Source: Bacteroidales bacterium
GTDB taxonomy: Bacteria; Bacteroidota; Bacteroidia; Bacteroidales; UBA932
Direction of reading: 5' to 3'
Length of the DNA: 64,000 bases
NCBI GenBank assembly: GCA_017395045.1
Contig: JAFPWG010000027.1
Coordinates: forward strand, 62,001 to 126,000
Shown: piece by piece, positions 8,764 to 16,865 of the stretch
How the letters are laid out: each line of letters opens with the position of its first letter
Position numbering within the stretch: the first letter of the stretch is position 1
The notes under the pieces: model-generated
Database searches by the model: none
What the model was told of the DNA's origin: nothing
The model's input: only the letters and a program-made list of their open reading frames with translations
Translations under genes and position numbers: made by a program

Positions 8764-9905
8764 CCCAGGAAGGCCAGGAGGATACCGGCGGCGACGGCCG
8801 AACCGATCACACCGGCCACATTCGGGCCCATCGCGTGCATCAGGAGGTGGTTCTTCGGGTCGAATTCCCGACCGACCACCTCGCTCACGCGTGCGCTGTC
8901 CGGCACCGCAGAAACGCCTGCATTGCCGATGAGCGGGTTGATCTTCTTGGCGGGGTTCTTGATGAACAGGTTCATGATCTTCACGAACAGGACACCGCAG
9001 GTGGTTGCGATCACGAAGGACAGCAGGCCGAGTCCGAAAATGAGGATGGACTTGGCGCTGAGGAACTTGTCGGCCTGGGTGGAGGCACCCACGGTGAGAC
9101 CGATCAGCGTGGTCACGACATCGATCATCGGGCCGCTGGCGGTATTGGACAGGCGGCGGGTTACACCACTCTCCTTCAGCAGGTTGCCGAAGAACAGCAT
9201 ACCCAGCAGGGGCAGGCCGGAGGGGACGATGAACGCGGTGGTGAGGAAGCCGATGATCGGGAAGATGATCTTCTCCCTTTGCGATACGGCGCGCGGGGCG
9301 GGCATCTTGATCAGCCGTTCTTTCTTGGTCGTGAGCAGGAGCATGATCGGACGCTGGATCACCGGGACGAGCGCCATGTAGGAATAGGCCGATACGGCGA
9401 TCGCACCCATCAGGTCCGGGGCCAGTTTCGAACTCAGGAAGATGGCGGTAGGGCCGTCGGCACCGCCGATGATGCCGATGGCGCCGGCCTCATTGGGCGC
9501 GAATCCGAAAGCCAGTGCAAGGAGGTAGGCTCCGAAGATACCCATCTGCGCGGCCGCTCCGATCAGGATCAGCCGCGGTTGGGATATCAGGGCCGAGAAG
9601 TCCGTCATCGCCCCGATGCCCAGGAAGATGAGCGGGGGATACCAGCCCTGCCGCACGCCCTGATACAGTATGTTCAGCACCGAGCCGTCTTCGTAGATGC
9701 CGATGTTCAGTCCCGGGAACATCGGAATGTTGCCGATGATCATACCGAACCCGATCGGGACCAGCAGCATCGGTTCCCACTCCTTGACAATGGCCAGGGT
9801 GATGAACACGATGCCGATTCCGATCATCACGATGTTCTGCCAGGAGCAGTTCGCGAAGCCGGTGTATTCCCAGAACTGGGAGAGGGATTGGAAGATATGC
9901 TCCAT
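8760..9905 (-). CDS. Na+-translocating acyl-CoA decarboxylase, beta (membrane) subunit
   Basis: The 381-residue, very hydrophobic protein is the OadB/MmdB/GcdB channel subunit. It couples decarboxylation of carboxybiotin to export of Na+. Landmarks are PLIFLGIGAMTDF, IIGGADGPTAIF and the C-terminal GPNVAGVIGSA helix. I chose the ATG at 9905 (MEHIFQSL), preceded by AGGA; a TTG 15 bases upstream would overlap the previous stop. The loop that usually reads IQPPIM is IQRPIM here. It is the last gene of the mmdA-oadG-mmdC-mmdB operon. With methylmalonyl-CoA as substrate the complex yields propionyl-CoA, fitting a propionate-forming anaerobe. Confidence 0.93.
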   Translation of the reverse strand: MEHIFQSLSQFWEYTGFANCSWQNIVMIGIGIVFITLAIVKEWEPMLLVPIGFGMIIGNIPMFPGLNIGIYEDGSVLNILYQGVRQGWYPPLIFLGIGAMTDFSALISQPRLILIGAAAQMGIFGAYLLALAFGFAPNEAGAIGIIGGADGPTAIFLSSKLAPDLMGAIAVSAYSYMALVPVIQRPIMLLLTTKKERLIKMPAPRAVSQREKIIFPIIGFLTTAFIVPSGLPLLGMLFFGNLLKESGVTRRLSNTASGPMIDVVTTLIGLTVGASTQADKFLSAKSILIFGLGLLSFVIATTCGVLFVKIMNLFIKNPAKKINPLIGNAGVSAVPDSARVSEVVGREFDPKNHLLMHAMGPNVAGVIGSAVAAGILLAFLG

Positions 9906-9912
9906 ACCGTCC

Positions 9913-10338
9913 TCAGGCAATCGTTACCACCGGGTCGCCTTCCTGCAGGGTGTCGCCCTTGTGGACGTGGATGTCGGTAATGGTTCCGTCCTTCGGGGCG
10001 GGAATCTCGTTCTCCATCTTCATTGCTTCGAGGACGGCGACTTTCTGGCCGGCCTTCACGGTCTGGCCTTCCTTCACCGAGATTTCGATGATGACGCCCG
10101 GAAGCGGGGAGGCCACCTTTTCACCGACTCCGGCCGGTTTGGCGGCGGGTGCCGCCTGGGCGGGAGCAGCCTGGACAGGGGCCGCAGCCGGCTGGGCAGC
10201 CGGGGCGGGAGCGGGGGCGTTCTCCGCCTCCACTTCATAGGTGGCGCCGTTCACGGTTACGTCGAACAGCTTTCCTTCCTTGGGGTTGACGGTCACGTTG
10301 TACTCCTTGCCGCCGATCTTGAACTTGTACTCTTTCAT
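9913..10338 (-). CDS. mmdC: biotin carboxyl carrier subunit of the decarboxylase
   Basis: The 141-residue protein carries CO2 on biotin between the carboxyltransferase and the membrane subunit. An N-terminal beta domain (about residues 1-38) is joined by a flexible Ala/Pro-rich linker (41-70) to the C-terminal biotinyl domain. The motif EAMKMEN holds the biotinylated lysine (Lys107). Its stop is 7 bases upstream of the chosen mmdB start. The layout is that of MmdC or the biotin part of OadA. Confidence 0.93.
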   Translation of the reverse strand: MKEYKFKIGGKEYNVTVNPKEGKLFDVTVNGATYEVEAENAPAPAPAAQPAAAPVQAAPAQAAPAAKPAGVGEKVASPLPGVIIEISVKEGQTVKAGQKVAVLEAMKMENEIPAPKDGTITDIHVHKGDTLQEGDPVVTIA

Positions 10339-10351
10339 ATCGAGATGTGCT

Positions 10352-11323
10352 TTATTTTCTGGGTAAATGTCTGAAAATCTGTTTCTTGTCGTTCCATGCG
10401 GATCCTTCCTTCGGACGGATGGTCAGGACGAACGGTTCGGCGTCGTGCACCGCGTCGCTGAAATAGCGGTCCATGGCCAGGGCGATGACGGCGTAAACGT
10501 CGCCTCCTTCCTCCATGTCCATGGCCAGGGCGATGACGGCCGCGATTTCGTCAGACGGAGATCCGGTGGTCGGAGCGGAAAGGACGGCCGCCTTCTTGTC
10601 CTTCTTCTCTTTCCGGGGTTTCACCGGGGCGTTCTTCGCGGCGGCCTTTTTCTTGGCCGGACGGTCGAAGAAGAGCCAGAACAGGAACCACAGGATGGCG
10701 AGGGCGGAGAAGACGACGGATACCGCGACGAGGGAAAGGATTCCTCCGTGCGGATCCTTTTCGGCCATGGCCTCGGCTTTCGAGGCTGCGTTCATGTCGC
10801 CGTTGAAGATGCCCGGAGAAGGGACGCCGGGTTCCGGAAGGGGCTCGAATTCCCGCTGGCGCAGGTCGAAGGCCCGTTTGCTCATGGACATACCTTCCGG
10901 CAGGGTGGCCGGGATCACGAGGGAGTCGATGACGGTTCGGCCGTCATTGGATACGAGGTAGATGGTGCTGCCAGGGCGGACCTGGAATCCGGCGTACAGC
11001 GTACCGTCAGCCCCATTGCCGCTTGCATAGATGAGCGTGGTCTGGCGCGGTCCCAGCTTGGTCCGGAGGTCCCCCTTCGGAATAATGCTCTTTTTCAGGT
11101 CGTTCCGATCGTCCGTCAGGAAGCAGCCGGCGAAATTGACCGTGCCCGTGGAGGTGTTGAAAATCTCGATCCAGCCCGTGCGCCGGCCATAGTCGTCCAC
11201 GATGCCGGTGGAGTCCGGAACGGCCAGGGCCTCGGCGATGATGAGGTCGATGACGTTCTGGGCCCGCAGGCTCGTGAGCGAGACGGCGGCAAGGGCCAGG
11301 ATGAGGAGGATACGCTTTCTCAT
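10352..11323 (-). CDS. lamin-tail domain / OadG decarboxylase gamma subunit fusion
   Basis: The 323-residue protein has a signal peptide (1-21), an immunoglobulin-like lamin-tail domain (about 25-150, with [18 protein letters not shown]), one membrane helix (about 194-219) and a basic cytoplasmic stretch. Its C-terminal segment resembles OadG, the small subunit that assembles Na+-pump decarboxylases. OadG alone is usually near 80 residues, so the exported lamin-tail part is a large addition. Near the C-terminus AAVIALAMD (261-269) is repeated as YAVIALAMD (277-285), mirrored in the DNA by a 22-base identical repeat 48 bases apart (10471-10492 and 10519-10540). It overlaps mmdA by 4 bases (ATGA). 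Confidence 0.8.
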   Translation of the reverse strand: MRKRILLILALAAVSLTSLRAQNVIDLIIAEALAVPDSTGIVDDYGRRTGWIEIFNTSTGTVNFAGCFLTDDRNDLKKSIIPKGDLRTKLGPRQTTLIYASGNGADGTLYAGFQVRPGSTIYLVSNDGRTVIDSLVIPATLPEGMSMSKRAFDLRQREFEPLPEPGVPSPGIFNGDMNAASKAEAMAEKDPHGGILSLVAVSVVFSALAILWFLFWLFFDRPAKKKAAAKNAPVKPRKEKKDKKAAVLSAPTTGSPSDEIAAVIALAMDMEEGGDVYAVIALAMDRYFSDAVHDAEPFVLTIRPKEGSAWNDKKQIFRHLPRK

Positions 11324-12876
11324 AACGGCAGGTTGTCATGTTTCTTGGCGGGGACGTCCTGCTGTTTGCCGGCAAGCTGCTCCAGCGCGCGGATTACGCG
11401 GAAACGGGTGTTGCGCGGTTCAATGATGTCGTCGATGTAACCCTTCTCGGCGGCCTGGTACGGATTGGAGAAGAGTTCTTCGTATTCCTTCTTCTTCTCC
11501 TCGAACACGGCCTGGGCTTTCTCGGGTTCGGCTGCAATGTCCTTCGCATAGAGGACGTTCACGGCGCCCTCGGCTCCCATCACGGCGATGTTGGCGGAAG
11601 GCCAGGCATAGTTCACGTCGCCCCGGAGCTGCTTGCAGCTCATCACGATGTGGGCGCCGCCATAGCCCTTGCGGAGGGTGACCGTCACCTTCGGGACGGT
11701 GGCCTCGCCGTAGGCATACAGGAGCTTTGCGCCGTTGGTGATGATGGCGCCGTATTCCTGCTGGGTGCCGGGGAGGAAGCCCGGAACGTCCACGAGGGTG
11801 ACCAGCGGGATGTTGAAGGCATCGCAGAAGCGCACGAAGCGGGCGGCCTTGCGGGAGGCGTTGATGTCCAGCACGCCCGCGAGCACGGCCGGCTGGTTGG
11901 CCACGACGCCCACGCTGCGGCCGTTCATATGGGCAAAGCCCACGATGATGTTCTTGGCAAAGTCCTGGTGGACCTCGAAGAAGCGGCCGTCGTCCACGAT
12001 GCTGCGGATGACGCCGTACATGTCATAGGCCTTGTTCGGATTGTCGGGAATGATGTCGTTGAGGGCGTCGTCCGTGCGGCTGTACGGGTCGGACGTCGCG
12101 ACGGCTGGGGCCTCCTCGCGGTTGTTCTGCGGGAGGAAGGACAGGAGCTCCTTGATGGTGGCGATGCCTTCTTCCTCCGAAGCGGCGGCAAAATGCGCCA
12201 CGCCGCTCTTGGAGGCGTGGACGGACGCGCCACCCAGGGATTCGTGGTCCACGTCCTCACCGGTGACACTCTTGACGACCGCAGGACCGGTCAGGTACAT
12301 ATAGGAAGTGTCCTTGACCATCAGCGTGAAATCCGTGAGGGCGGGGGAATACACCGCACCGCCGGCGCAGGGACCGAAGATGCCGCTGATCTGCGGCACG
12401 ACGCCCGAGGCGAGGATGTTCCGCTCGAAGATTTCGCCGAAACCGGCCAGGGAATCGATCCCTTCCTGGATGCGGGCTCCTCCGGAGTCGTTCAGTCCGA
12501 TGACGGGCGCTCCGGCACGGACCGCCATGTCCATCACCTTGCAGATCTTCTCGGACATCGTCTTGGACAGCGAACCGCCGCTGACGGTGAAGTCCTGGGC
12601 GAACACGTATACGACGCGGCCGTCCACAGTGCCGCAGCCGGTCACCACGCCGTCGCCGTCGAAGTGCTGCTTGTCCATCCCGAAGTTCGTGCAGCGATGC
12701 TGGACGAACATGTCGTATTCTTCGAAGCTGCCTTCGTCGAGAAGGAGCGCAATGCGTTCGCGGGCCGTTAGCTTGCCCTTGGCATGCTGGGCCTCGATGC
12801 GTTTCTCCCCGCCGCCGAGCCGGGCCTTCGCCCGCCGCTCGACCAGCTTCTGGATGTTCTCAGTCTGAATGCTCAT
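11320..12876 (-). CDS. mmdA: methylmalonyl-CoA decarboxylase alpha / acyl-CoA carboxyltransferase subunit
   Basis: The 518-residue protein is the carboxyltransferase. It moves the carboxyl group of (S)-methylmalonyl-CoA onto the biotin of MmdC, or works in reverse as a propionyl-CoA carboxylase beta chain. The family signature begins with [18 protein letters not shown]. The two crotonase-like halves carry the oxyanion loops SGGARIQEG and [10 protein letters not shown]. It leads the operon and has its own promoter at 12898-12929. The other operon members make the Na+-pumping decarboxylase the best reading. Confidence 0.92.
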   Translation of the reverse strand: MSIQTENIQKLVERRAKARLGGGEKRIEAQHAKGKLTARERIALLLDEGSFEEYDMFVQHRCTNFGMDKQHFDGDGVVTGCGTVDGRVVYVFAQDFTVSGGSLSKTMSEKICKVMDMAVRAGAPVIGLNDSGGARIQEGIDSLAGFGEIFERNILASGVVPQISGIFGPCAGGAVYSPALTDFTLMVKDTSYMYLTGPAVVKSVTGEDVDHESLGGASVHASKSGVAHFAAASEEEGIATIKELLSFLPQNNREEAPAVATSDPYSRTDDALNDIIPDNPNKAYDMYGVIRSIVDDGRFFEVHQDFAKNIIVGFAHMNGRSVGVVANQPAVLAGVLDINASRKAARFVRFCDAFNIPLVTLVDVPGFLPGTQQEYGAIITNGAKLLYAYGEATVPKVTVTLRKGYGGAHIVMSCKQLRGDVNYAWPSANIAVMGAEGAVNVLYAKDIAAEPEKAQAVFEEKKKEYEELFSNPYQAAEKGYIDDIIEPRNTRFRVIRALEQLAGKQQDVPAKKHDNLPL

Positions 12877-12897
12877 ATCGGTTAAAATCTAGATTCA

Positions 12898-12929
12898 CAA
12901 AGATAAGGATTCCCCTGCGCAAAAACAAA
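12898..12929 (-). promoter_or_regulatory. promoter of the mmdA operon
   Basis: On the minus strand, TTTG (12929-12926) is followed by 20 bases and TATCTTTG (12905-12898). This is the Bacteroidetes consensus with one extra spacer base, about 20 bases before the mmdA ATG. The -33 element sits against the yebC terminator. Confidence 0.7.
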
Positions 12930-12930
12930 A

Positions 12931-12956
12931 AAAACGTCAGGAATTCCTGACGTTTT
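12931..12956 (-). terminator. rho-independent terminator after yebC
   Basis: A perfect 26-base palindrome (arms 12931-12943 and 12944-12956, centred on GAATTC) is flanked by A and T runs. It lies 20 bases past the yebC stop. As an uninterrupted palindrome its loop would be formed from the central bases. It separates yebC transcription from the mmdA promoter. Confidence 0.8.
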
Positions 12957-12975
12957 TCGCTTGACTCCGAGAGGA

Positions 12976-13737
12976 TTACTCTTCCTCGGCCGGTTTCATC
13001 GTGGTGTAAACGTTGGTGACGTCTTCGTCGTCTTCGAGCAGGCCGGTGAGCTTGTCCAGGGTGGCGCGCTGTTCGGGCGTCACGTCCTTGAGGTCCACGT
13101 TCGGGATCTGCTCGAATCCGCCGGAGGCGAGTTCATAGCCGTTTTCTTCGATGTATTTCTGGATCTGGCCGTAGGAGGTGTAGTCGCCGTAGATGACGAT
13201 TTCGTTCGTCACGTTCTCGTCTTCGTCCTCGACTTCCTGCTTGAAGACCTCTTCGGCACCGAAATCGATGAGTTCGAGCTCGAGTTCTTCCAGGTCGATG
13301 GGCTTCGCCGGATCTTCCTTGATGCGGAAGACGCACTTGTGGTCGAACATGAAAGCAACGGAGCCGCTCGTCTGGAGGGAGCCGCCGCACTTGGTGAAGT
13401 AGCTGCGGACGTTGGCGACGGTACGGGTGTTGTTGTCGGTCGCGGCCTCAACGAGGTAGGCGATGCCGAACGGGCCGAAGCCTTCGTACACGATCTCCTT
13501 GAAGTCGCCGCTCTTGGCCTCGGTGGCCTTCTTGATGGCGCGCTCGATGTTCTCCTTGGGCATCTGCTCCGACTTGGCCTCGGCGATGAGGGCGCGGAGG
13601 CGCGGGTTGCCGGTCACTTCGGCGCCGCCCTGCTTGACGGCGATGGTGATTTCCTTGCCCAGCTTGGTGAAGGTCTTGGCCATGTGGCCCCAGCGCTTCA
13701 TTTTCCGCTCCTTGCGGAATTCAAAGGCTCTTCCCAT
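12976..13737 (-). CDS. yebC: YebC/PmpR-family protein
   Basis: The 253-residue protein matches the YebC/TACO1 family. The N-terminal RWGHMAKTFTKLGKEI is followed by NPRLRALIAEAKSEQMPKEN, then by YEGFGPFGIAYLVEAATDN. Members were described as DNA-binding regulators, and more recently as translation factors that relieve ribosome stalling at prolines, so the cellular role here is left open. The start is the ATG at 13737, 3 bases after the TPR gene stop, indicating co-transcription. It ends before the palindromic terminator at 12931-12956. Confidence 0.92.
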   Translation of the reverse strand: MGRAFEFRKERKMKRWGHMAKTFTKLGKEITIAVKQGGAEVTGNPRLRALIAEAKSEQMPKENIERAIKKATEAKSGDFKEIVYEGFGPFGIAYLVEAATDNNTRTVANVRSYFTKCGGSLQTSGSVAFMFDHKCVFRIKEDPAKPIDLEELELELIDFGAEEVFKQEVEDEDENVTNEIVIYGDYTSYGQIQKYIEENGYELASGGFEQIPNVDLKDVTPEQRATLDKLTGLLEDDEDVTNVYTTMKPAEEE

Positions 13738-13740
13738 GGC

Positions 13741-14412
13741 TTAGAATTCGATGCGGGTGATGTACTTGTCGATATCGGCGGCTTCGGGAGCCTGCGGATA
13801 CTGGTCCTTGATCTGCTTGTAGCAGGCGAGGGCCTTGGCGGTGTCGCCGAGCTCTTCGGCCACCAGGCCGGCCTTCAGGAGGTAACCTGCGGCGTACATG
13901 TTGTCGGCGGTCTTGGCGGCCTTCTCATACCAGTCGAGGGCGCTCTGGTTGTCCTCGAGGCCTACATAGGCGTCGCCGATGCCGGCCTGGGCACGGGAAA
14001 GGAGGATCTTCTCCTTGCCGTCGTACTTCTTGAAGTAGGCGATCGCATCGTCGAACTTGCCGGTCTGGAGGGCGCAGGCACCGGCGTACAGGTACACGGC
14101 CTCACCGGCCTTGGTGCCGTACTTGGTGATGATGTCCTCGAAGCCGAGGTTGTTGTCGTCACCGGCGAGGGCCAGTTCGAAGTCGCCCTGGGCGAACTTC
14201 TGCTCGGCCTTGAACATTTCTTCCTGGGCCTCGGCCTTCTTGGGCTGGAGGACGAAACGGTTGTAGGCCAGGATGGCAAGGGCGATGATGAGGATGGCTG
14301 CGACGCAGCCGTAGATGATCTTTCCGTACTTCTGGAAGAAGAGTTCGGACTTGGAAACGGCCTCAGCGATATTCTGCTGACGGAGTTCCTGTTCGGTAGG
14401 TTTGTTTGCCAT
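13741..14412 (-). CDS. membrane-anchored tetratricopeptide repeat protein (YfgM-like)
   Basis: The 223-residue protein has a cytoplasmic N-terminal stretch, one membrane helix (about residues 32-51, ending LAYNRFVL) and a domain of at least three TPR-like helix pairs. Examples are GEAVYLYAGACALQTGKFDD and NQSALDWYEKAAKTADN. The topology matches YfgM-type proteins that work around SecYEG and BamB in proteobacteria. That function is only an analogy here. It is transcribed away from recF from a divergent promoter pair and precedes yebC by 3 bases. Confidence 0.8.
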   Translation of the reverse strand: MANKPTEQELRQQNIAEAVSKSELFFQKYGKIIYGCVAAILIIALAILAYNRFVLQPKKAEAQEEMFKAEQKFAQGDFELALAGDDNNLGFEDIITKYGTKAGEAVYLYAGACALQTGKFDDAIAYFKKYDGKEKILLSRAQAGIGDAYVGLEDNQSALDWYEKAAKTADNMYAAGYLLKAGLVAEELGDTAKALACYKQIKDQYPQAPEAADIDKYITRIEF

Positions 14413-14469
14413 ATCTTTTCGTTTGTTATTAAATCAACGTATCTGGCGCCCGTAGGCGCATTCAGCCTG

Positions 14470-14477
14470 CAAAAATA
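14470..14477 (-). promoter_or_regulatory. -7 promoter element for the TPR-yebC unit
   Basis: The minus strand reads TATTTTTG, a full TAnnTTTG match, in the AT-rich gap between the TPR gene and recF. The -33 position has only a partial match (TTGC). It lies 12 bases from the plus-strand -7 element of recF. Confidence 0.6.
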
Positions 14478-14489
14478 GTAAAAAAATGT

Positions 14490-14497
14490 TATATTTG
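14490..14497 (+). promoter_or_regulatory. -7 promoter element for recF
   Basis: TATATTTG matches TAnnTTTG 19 bases before the recF ATG. The -33 position is weak. The two divergent promoters share the same 30 bases, so the two transcription units may compete for RNA polymerase. Confidence 0.6.
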
Positions 14498-14516
14498 CAA
14501 TCAAGAACGCAATGCC

Positions 14517-15614
14517 ATGCCAACGCTCAAGAAAATCGTTGTACAGGATTTCCGGAACATCGCCTTCCAGGAGCTTTCCTTCTCGCCCAACGTGAACTGC
14601 ATCAGCGGAAACAACGGGGAGGGAAAGACCAACCTGATGGATGCCGTTTACTACCTGTCGATGACCAAGAGCGCTTTCCCGACCCCCGACCGGTTCAACT
14701 GGCGGTTCGGCACGGAAGGATTCACCATCGGCGGAACCTATGCGATGGACAACGGCCTGGAATCCCGTTTCTCGATCAAGGTGACGGATGGGGAGAAGAA
14801 ACTGGTCCGGGACGACAAACCCTATGCGCGCATCTCGGAGCATATCGGTGTTCTTCCCGTAGTAATGGTCTCGCCGGGGGACATCTCCCTGGTCAGCGAA
14901 TCCGGCGAGGAACGCCGGCGTTTCTCCAACGGTGTCCTTTCCCAGATGGACCGCGGCTATCTGGCGGCCGTCCAGACCTATAACCGGCTTCTTGCCCAGC
15001 GGAACAAGATGCTCAAGGACGGTTCCGTCGACTGGGACCTGATGGCGGTGTTCGACGCCCGGATGGCCGCTGCGGCGGTTCCTGTGTACGAAGGCCGAAA
15101 GCGCCTGGCAAATGAACTGCAGCCCGTCATCCAGTCTTATTACAAGCTCATCTCCGGAGGTGGGGAAGAGGTCTCCGTAGACTATCGGTCCGACTTGTCC
15201 AAGGGCTCCCTGGAGGAAGTGCTGGCCGCCCACCGCGACCGCGACCTGGCCCTCCGCTACACGACTGCCGGCCTCCAGCGGGACGACTTCCTGTTCTCGA
15301 TGGACGGTCATCCGATCCGCCGCTGCGGCTCTCAGGGCCAGCAGAAATCCTTCCTGGTCTCCTTGAAGTTCGCCCAGTACGAAATCATGCGTGCCAGCTA
15401 TGGTTATGCGCCCATCCTCCTGCTGGACGACGTCTTCGACAAACTGGACATGAACCGCATCGGCAACCTCATCGGGATGGTCGCGGGCAGCGGTTTCGGC
15501 CAGATTTTCATTACGGACTGCAACAAGGTCCGCCTGAGCGGCATCGTGGACCGGATTACCGACGACCGCGCCTATTTCGACACGGCCGGCGGCGTATTCA
15601 CACCGATCGGATGA
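14517..15614 (+). CDS. recF: DNA replication and repair protein RecF
   Basis: The 365-residue protein is an SMC-like ATPase that loads RecA at single-strand gaps with RecO and RecR. Walker A is GNNGEGKT (residues 31-38), and Walker B lies in ILLLDDVFDKLD near residue 300. The signature CGSQGQQKSFLVSLK precedes it. An earlier ATG is absent and the -7 element fits this start. The downstream DciA-like gene overlaps by 4 bases, an arrangement common in Bacteroidetes. Confidence 0.95.
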   Translation: MPTLKKIVVQDFRNIAFQELSFSPNVNCISGNNGEGKTNLMDAVYYLSMTKSAFPTPDRFNWRFGTEGFTIGGTYAMDNGLESRFSIKVTDGEKKLVRDDKPYARISEHIGVLPVVMVSPGDISLVSESGEERRRFSNGVLSQMDRGYLAAVQTYNRLLAQRNKMLKDGSVDWDLMAVFDARMAAAAVPVYEGRKRLANELQPVIQSYYKLISGGGEEVSVDYRSDLSKGSLEEVLAAHRDRDLALRYTTAGLQRDDFLFSMDGHPIRRCGSQGQQKSFLVSLKFAQYEIMRASYGYAPILLLDDVFDKLDMNRIGNLIGMVAGSGFGQIFITDCNKVRLSGIVDRITDDRAYFDTAGGVFTPIG

Positions 15615-15958
15615 TGGCGGAGAAGAAACGCAGCTACTTCATCAAGCGGAAGGAGGCTCTTTCCATGGAGGAGGTCGTGGACGAATTCATCAAGTCAATG
15701 AAGCTAGCCTCCGGGCTCAATACGCAGCGGATCTTCGCCGCATGGGACGAATGCTCCGGCGCGGCGCCGTTCACGCTCAAACGGTTTTTCCGGAGTGGAA
15801 CCCTTTATATAACAGTCAGTTCTTCGGTCGTCCGGAACCAACTCTTCTTTCAAAAAGAGGCGCTCATCGAGAAGATGAACGCCCGTCTTTCCGGCGATCC
15901 GCTCTTCACGTCCGACAACCGGACGGTTGGGGCAGTGAAGGATCTGGTCCTCCGCTAG
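15611..15958 (+). CDS. DUF721 / DciA-like helicase-loader family protein
   Basis: The 115-residue protein matches DUF721. An N-terminal helix (SMEEVVDEFIKSMKLASGLN) leads into the compact domain with the typical AWDECSGAAPFTLKRFF and LYITVSSSVVRNQL phrases. Relatives (DciA) load the replicative helicase DnaB, and co-location with recF supports a replication role. Two adjacent ATGs at 15611 and 15614 are possible starts. Its TAG stop overlaps the TAG stop of the convergent transglycosylase gene in CTAG (15955-15958). Confidence 0.8.
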   Translation: MMAEKKRSYFIKRKEALSMEEVVDEFIKSMKLASGLNTQRIFAAWDECSGAAPFTLKRFFRSGTLYITVSSSVVRNQLFFQKEALIEKMNARLSGDPLFTSDNRTVGAVKDLVLR

Positions 15959-16827
15959 GGGAGGATGATCCTGTAGGTCTTGTTCGACTTGTTCGTCAGT
16001 TTGTCGTCACGCAGCCAGAGGTTCGCTTCCTTGAGGCGGGCATAGGTGGTGCCGTGTTCGATGGCGAAGTCCACCAGGCTGGGGATGGGATAGTTCACCG
16101 TAACGACGTCCCGCGGCTCCACATAGGGATACCGTTCCCCGACCGGGACGTTGAAACCGAACGAGTCGGGATTCTCGAAGAACATCTTGACGGCGAGGAG
16201 CCGGAACATGTAGCGGGCCGTCTCTTCCGGTAGCCAGAGCTCCAGGGCCGATTTCTGCTTCTGGCTCTCGATCCGCTTGGCGATGCCTCCCTGGCCGGCG
16301 TTGTAGCTGGCGGCGACCGTCATCCAGTCCCCGAATTTGCGGAGTGCGTCCTTGAGGAACTTGCAGGCGGCGACGGTTTCCTTCTCGATGTTGTACCGTT
16401 CGTCCACTTCGGCGCTCACTTCCAGCCCGTATGTGTTCGCCGTGGCCTTGGTGAACTGCCACAGGCCGGCGGCTCCCGCGACGGACAGCGCCTTCGGGTC
16501 CAGGCTGCTCTCGATGGCCATCAGGTATTTCAGGTCTTCCGGGACGCCCTGCTGGCGAAGGATGGGAACGATTTGCTCGAAATACCGCAGGGAGCGCTTG
16601 AGCATGAGCGTGGTATTCGTGTGCATGTAGGTGAAGGAAATGAGTTCCCGGTCCATACGTTCACGGAAATCCGGCCGGTTGAAACGGACGGTGTCACCGG
16701 CGAATACGACATACTCGGGCACGGCCGGAGCCTTCGGATGCTGGACGGAATAGCGTGCCCAGCCGGGCTGTGCCAGGGCGTTGAGGGATGTGCAGACGGC
16801 GAGAAGGAGGGAAAGCGTTCTTTTCAT
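15955..16827 (-). CDS. lytic transglycosylase, SLT/MltD type
   Basis: The 290-residue protein cleaves peptidoglycan glycan strands to 1,6-anhydro ends in the periplasm. I chose the ATG at 16827 because it opens a clean signal peptide (MKRTLSLLLAVCTSLNALAQ). The same frame continues upstream without a better start. The SLT domain carries the catalytic glutamate in AIESSLDPKALS, then GAAGLWQFTKATA and YNAGQGGI. The C-terminus (about 60 residues) resembles the start of a LysM-like segment but lacks a clear full repeat. It is downstream of the acyl-CoA synthetase but has its own -7 element. Confidence 0.88.
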   Translation of the reverse strand: MKRTLSLLLAVCTSLNALAQPGWARYSVQHPKAPAVPEYVVFAGDTVRFNRPDFRERMDRELISFTYMHTNTTLMLKRSLRYFEQIVPILRQQGVPEDLKYLMAIESSLDPKALSVAGAAGLWQFTKATANTYGLEVSAEVDERYNIEKETVAACKFLKDALRKFGDWMTVAASYNAGQGGIAKRIESQKQKSALELWLPEETARYMFRLLAVKMFFENPDSFGFNVPVGERYPYVEPRDVVTVNYPIPSLVDFAIEHGTTYARLKEANLWLRDDKLTNKSNKTYRIILP

Positions 16828-16849
16828 GCGGACGGTCCTTGTGTTCGTA

Positions 16850-16857
16850 CAAATATA
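16850..16857 (-). promoter_or_regulatory. -7 promoter element for the transglycosylase gene
   Basis: The minus strand reads TATATTTG, a full TAnnTTTG match, in the 38-base gap between the acyl-CoA synthetase stop and the transglycosylase ATG. A TTTG is present upstream but at 12 rather than 19 bases, so the promoter may be weak. Confidence 0.5.
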
Positions 16858-16865
16858 CGAAAAAA

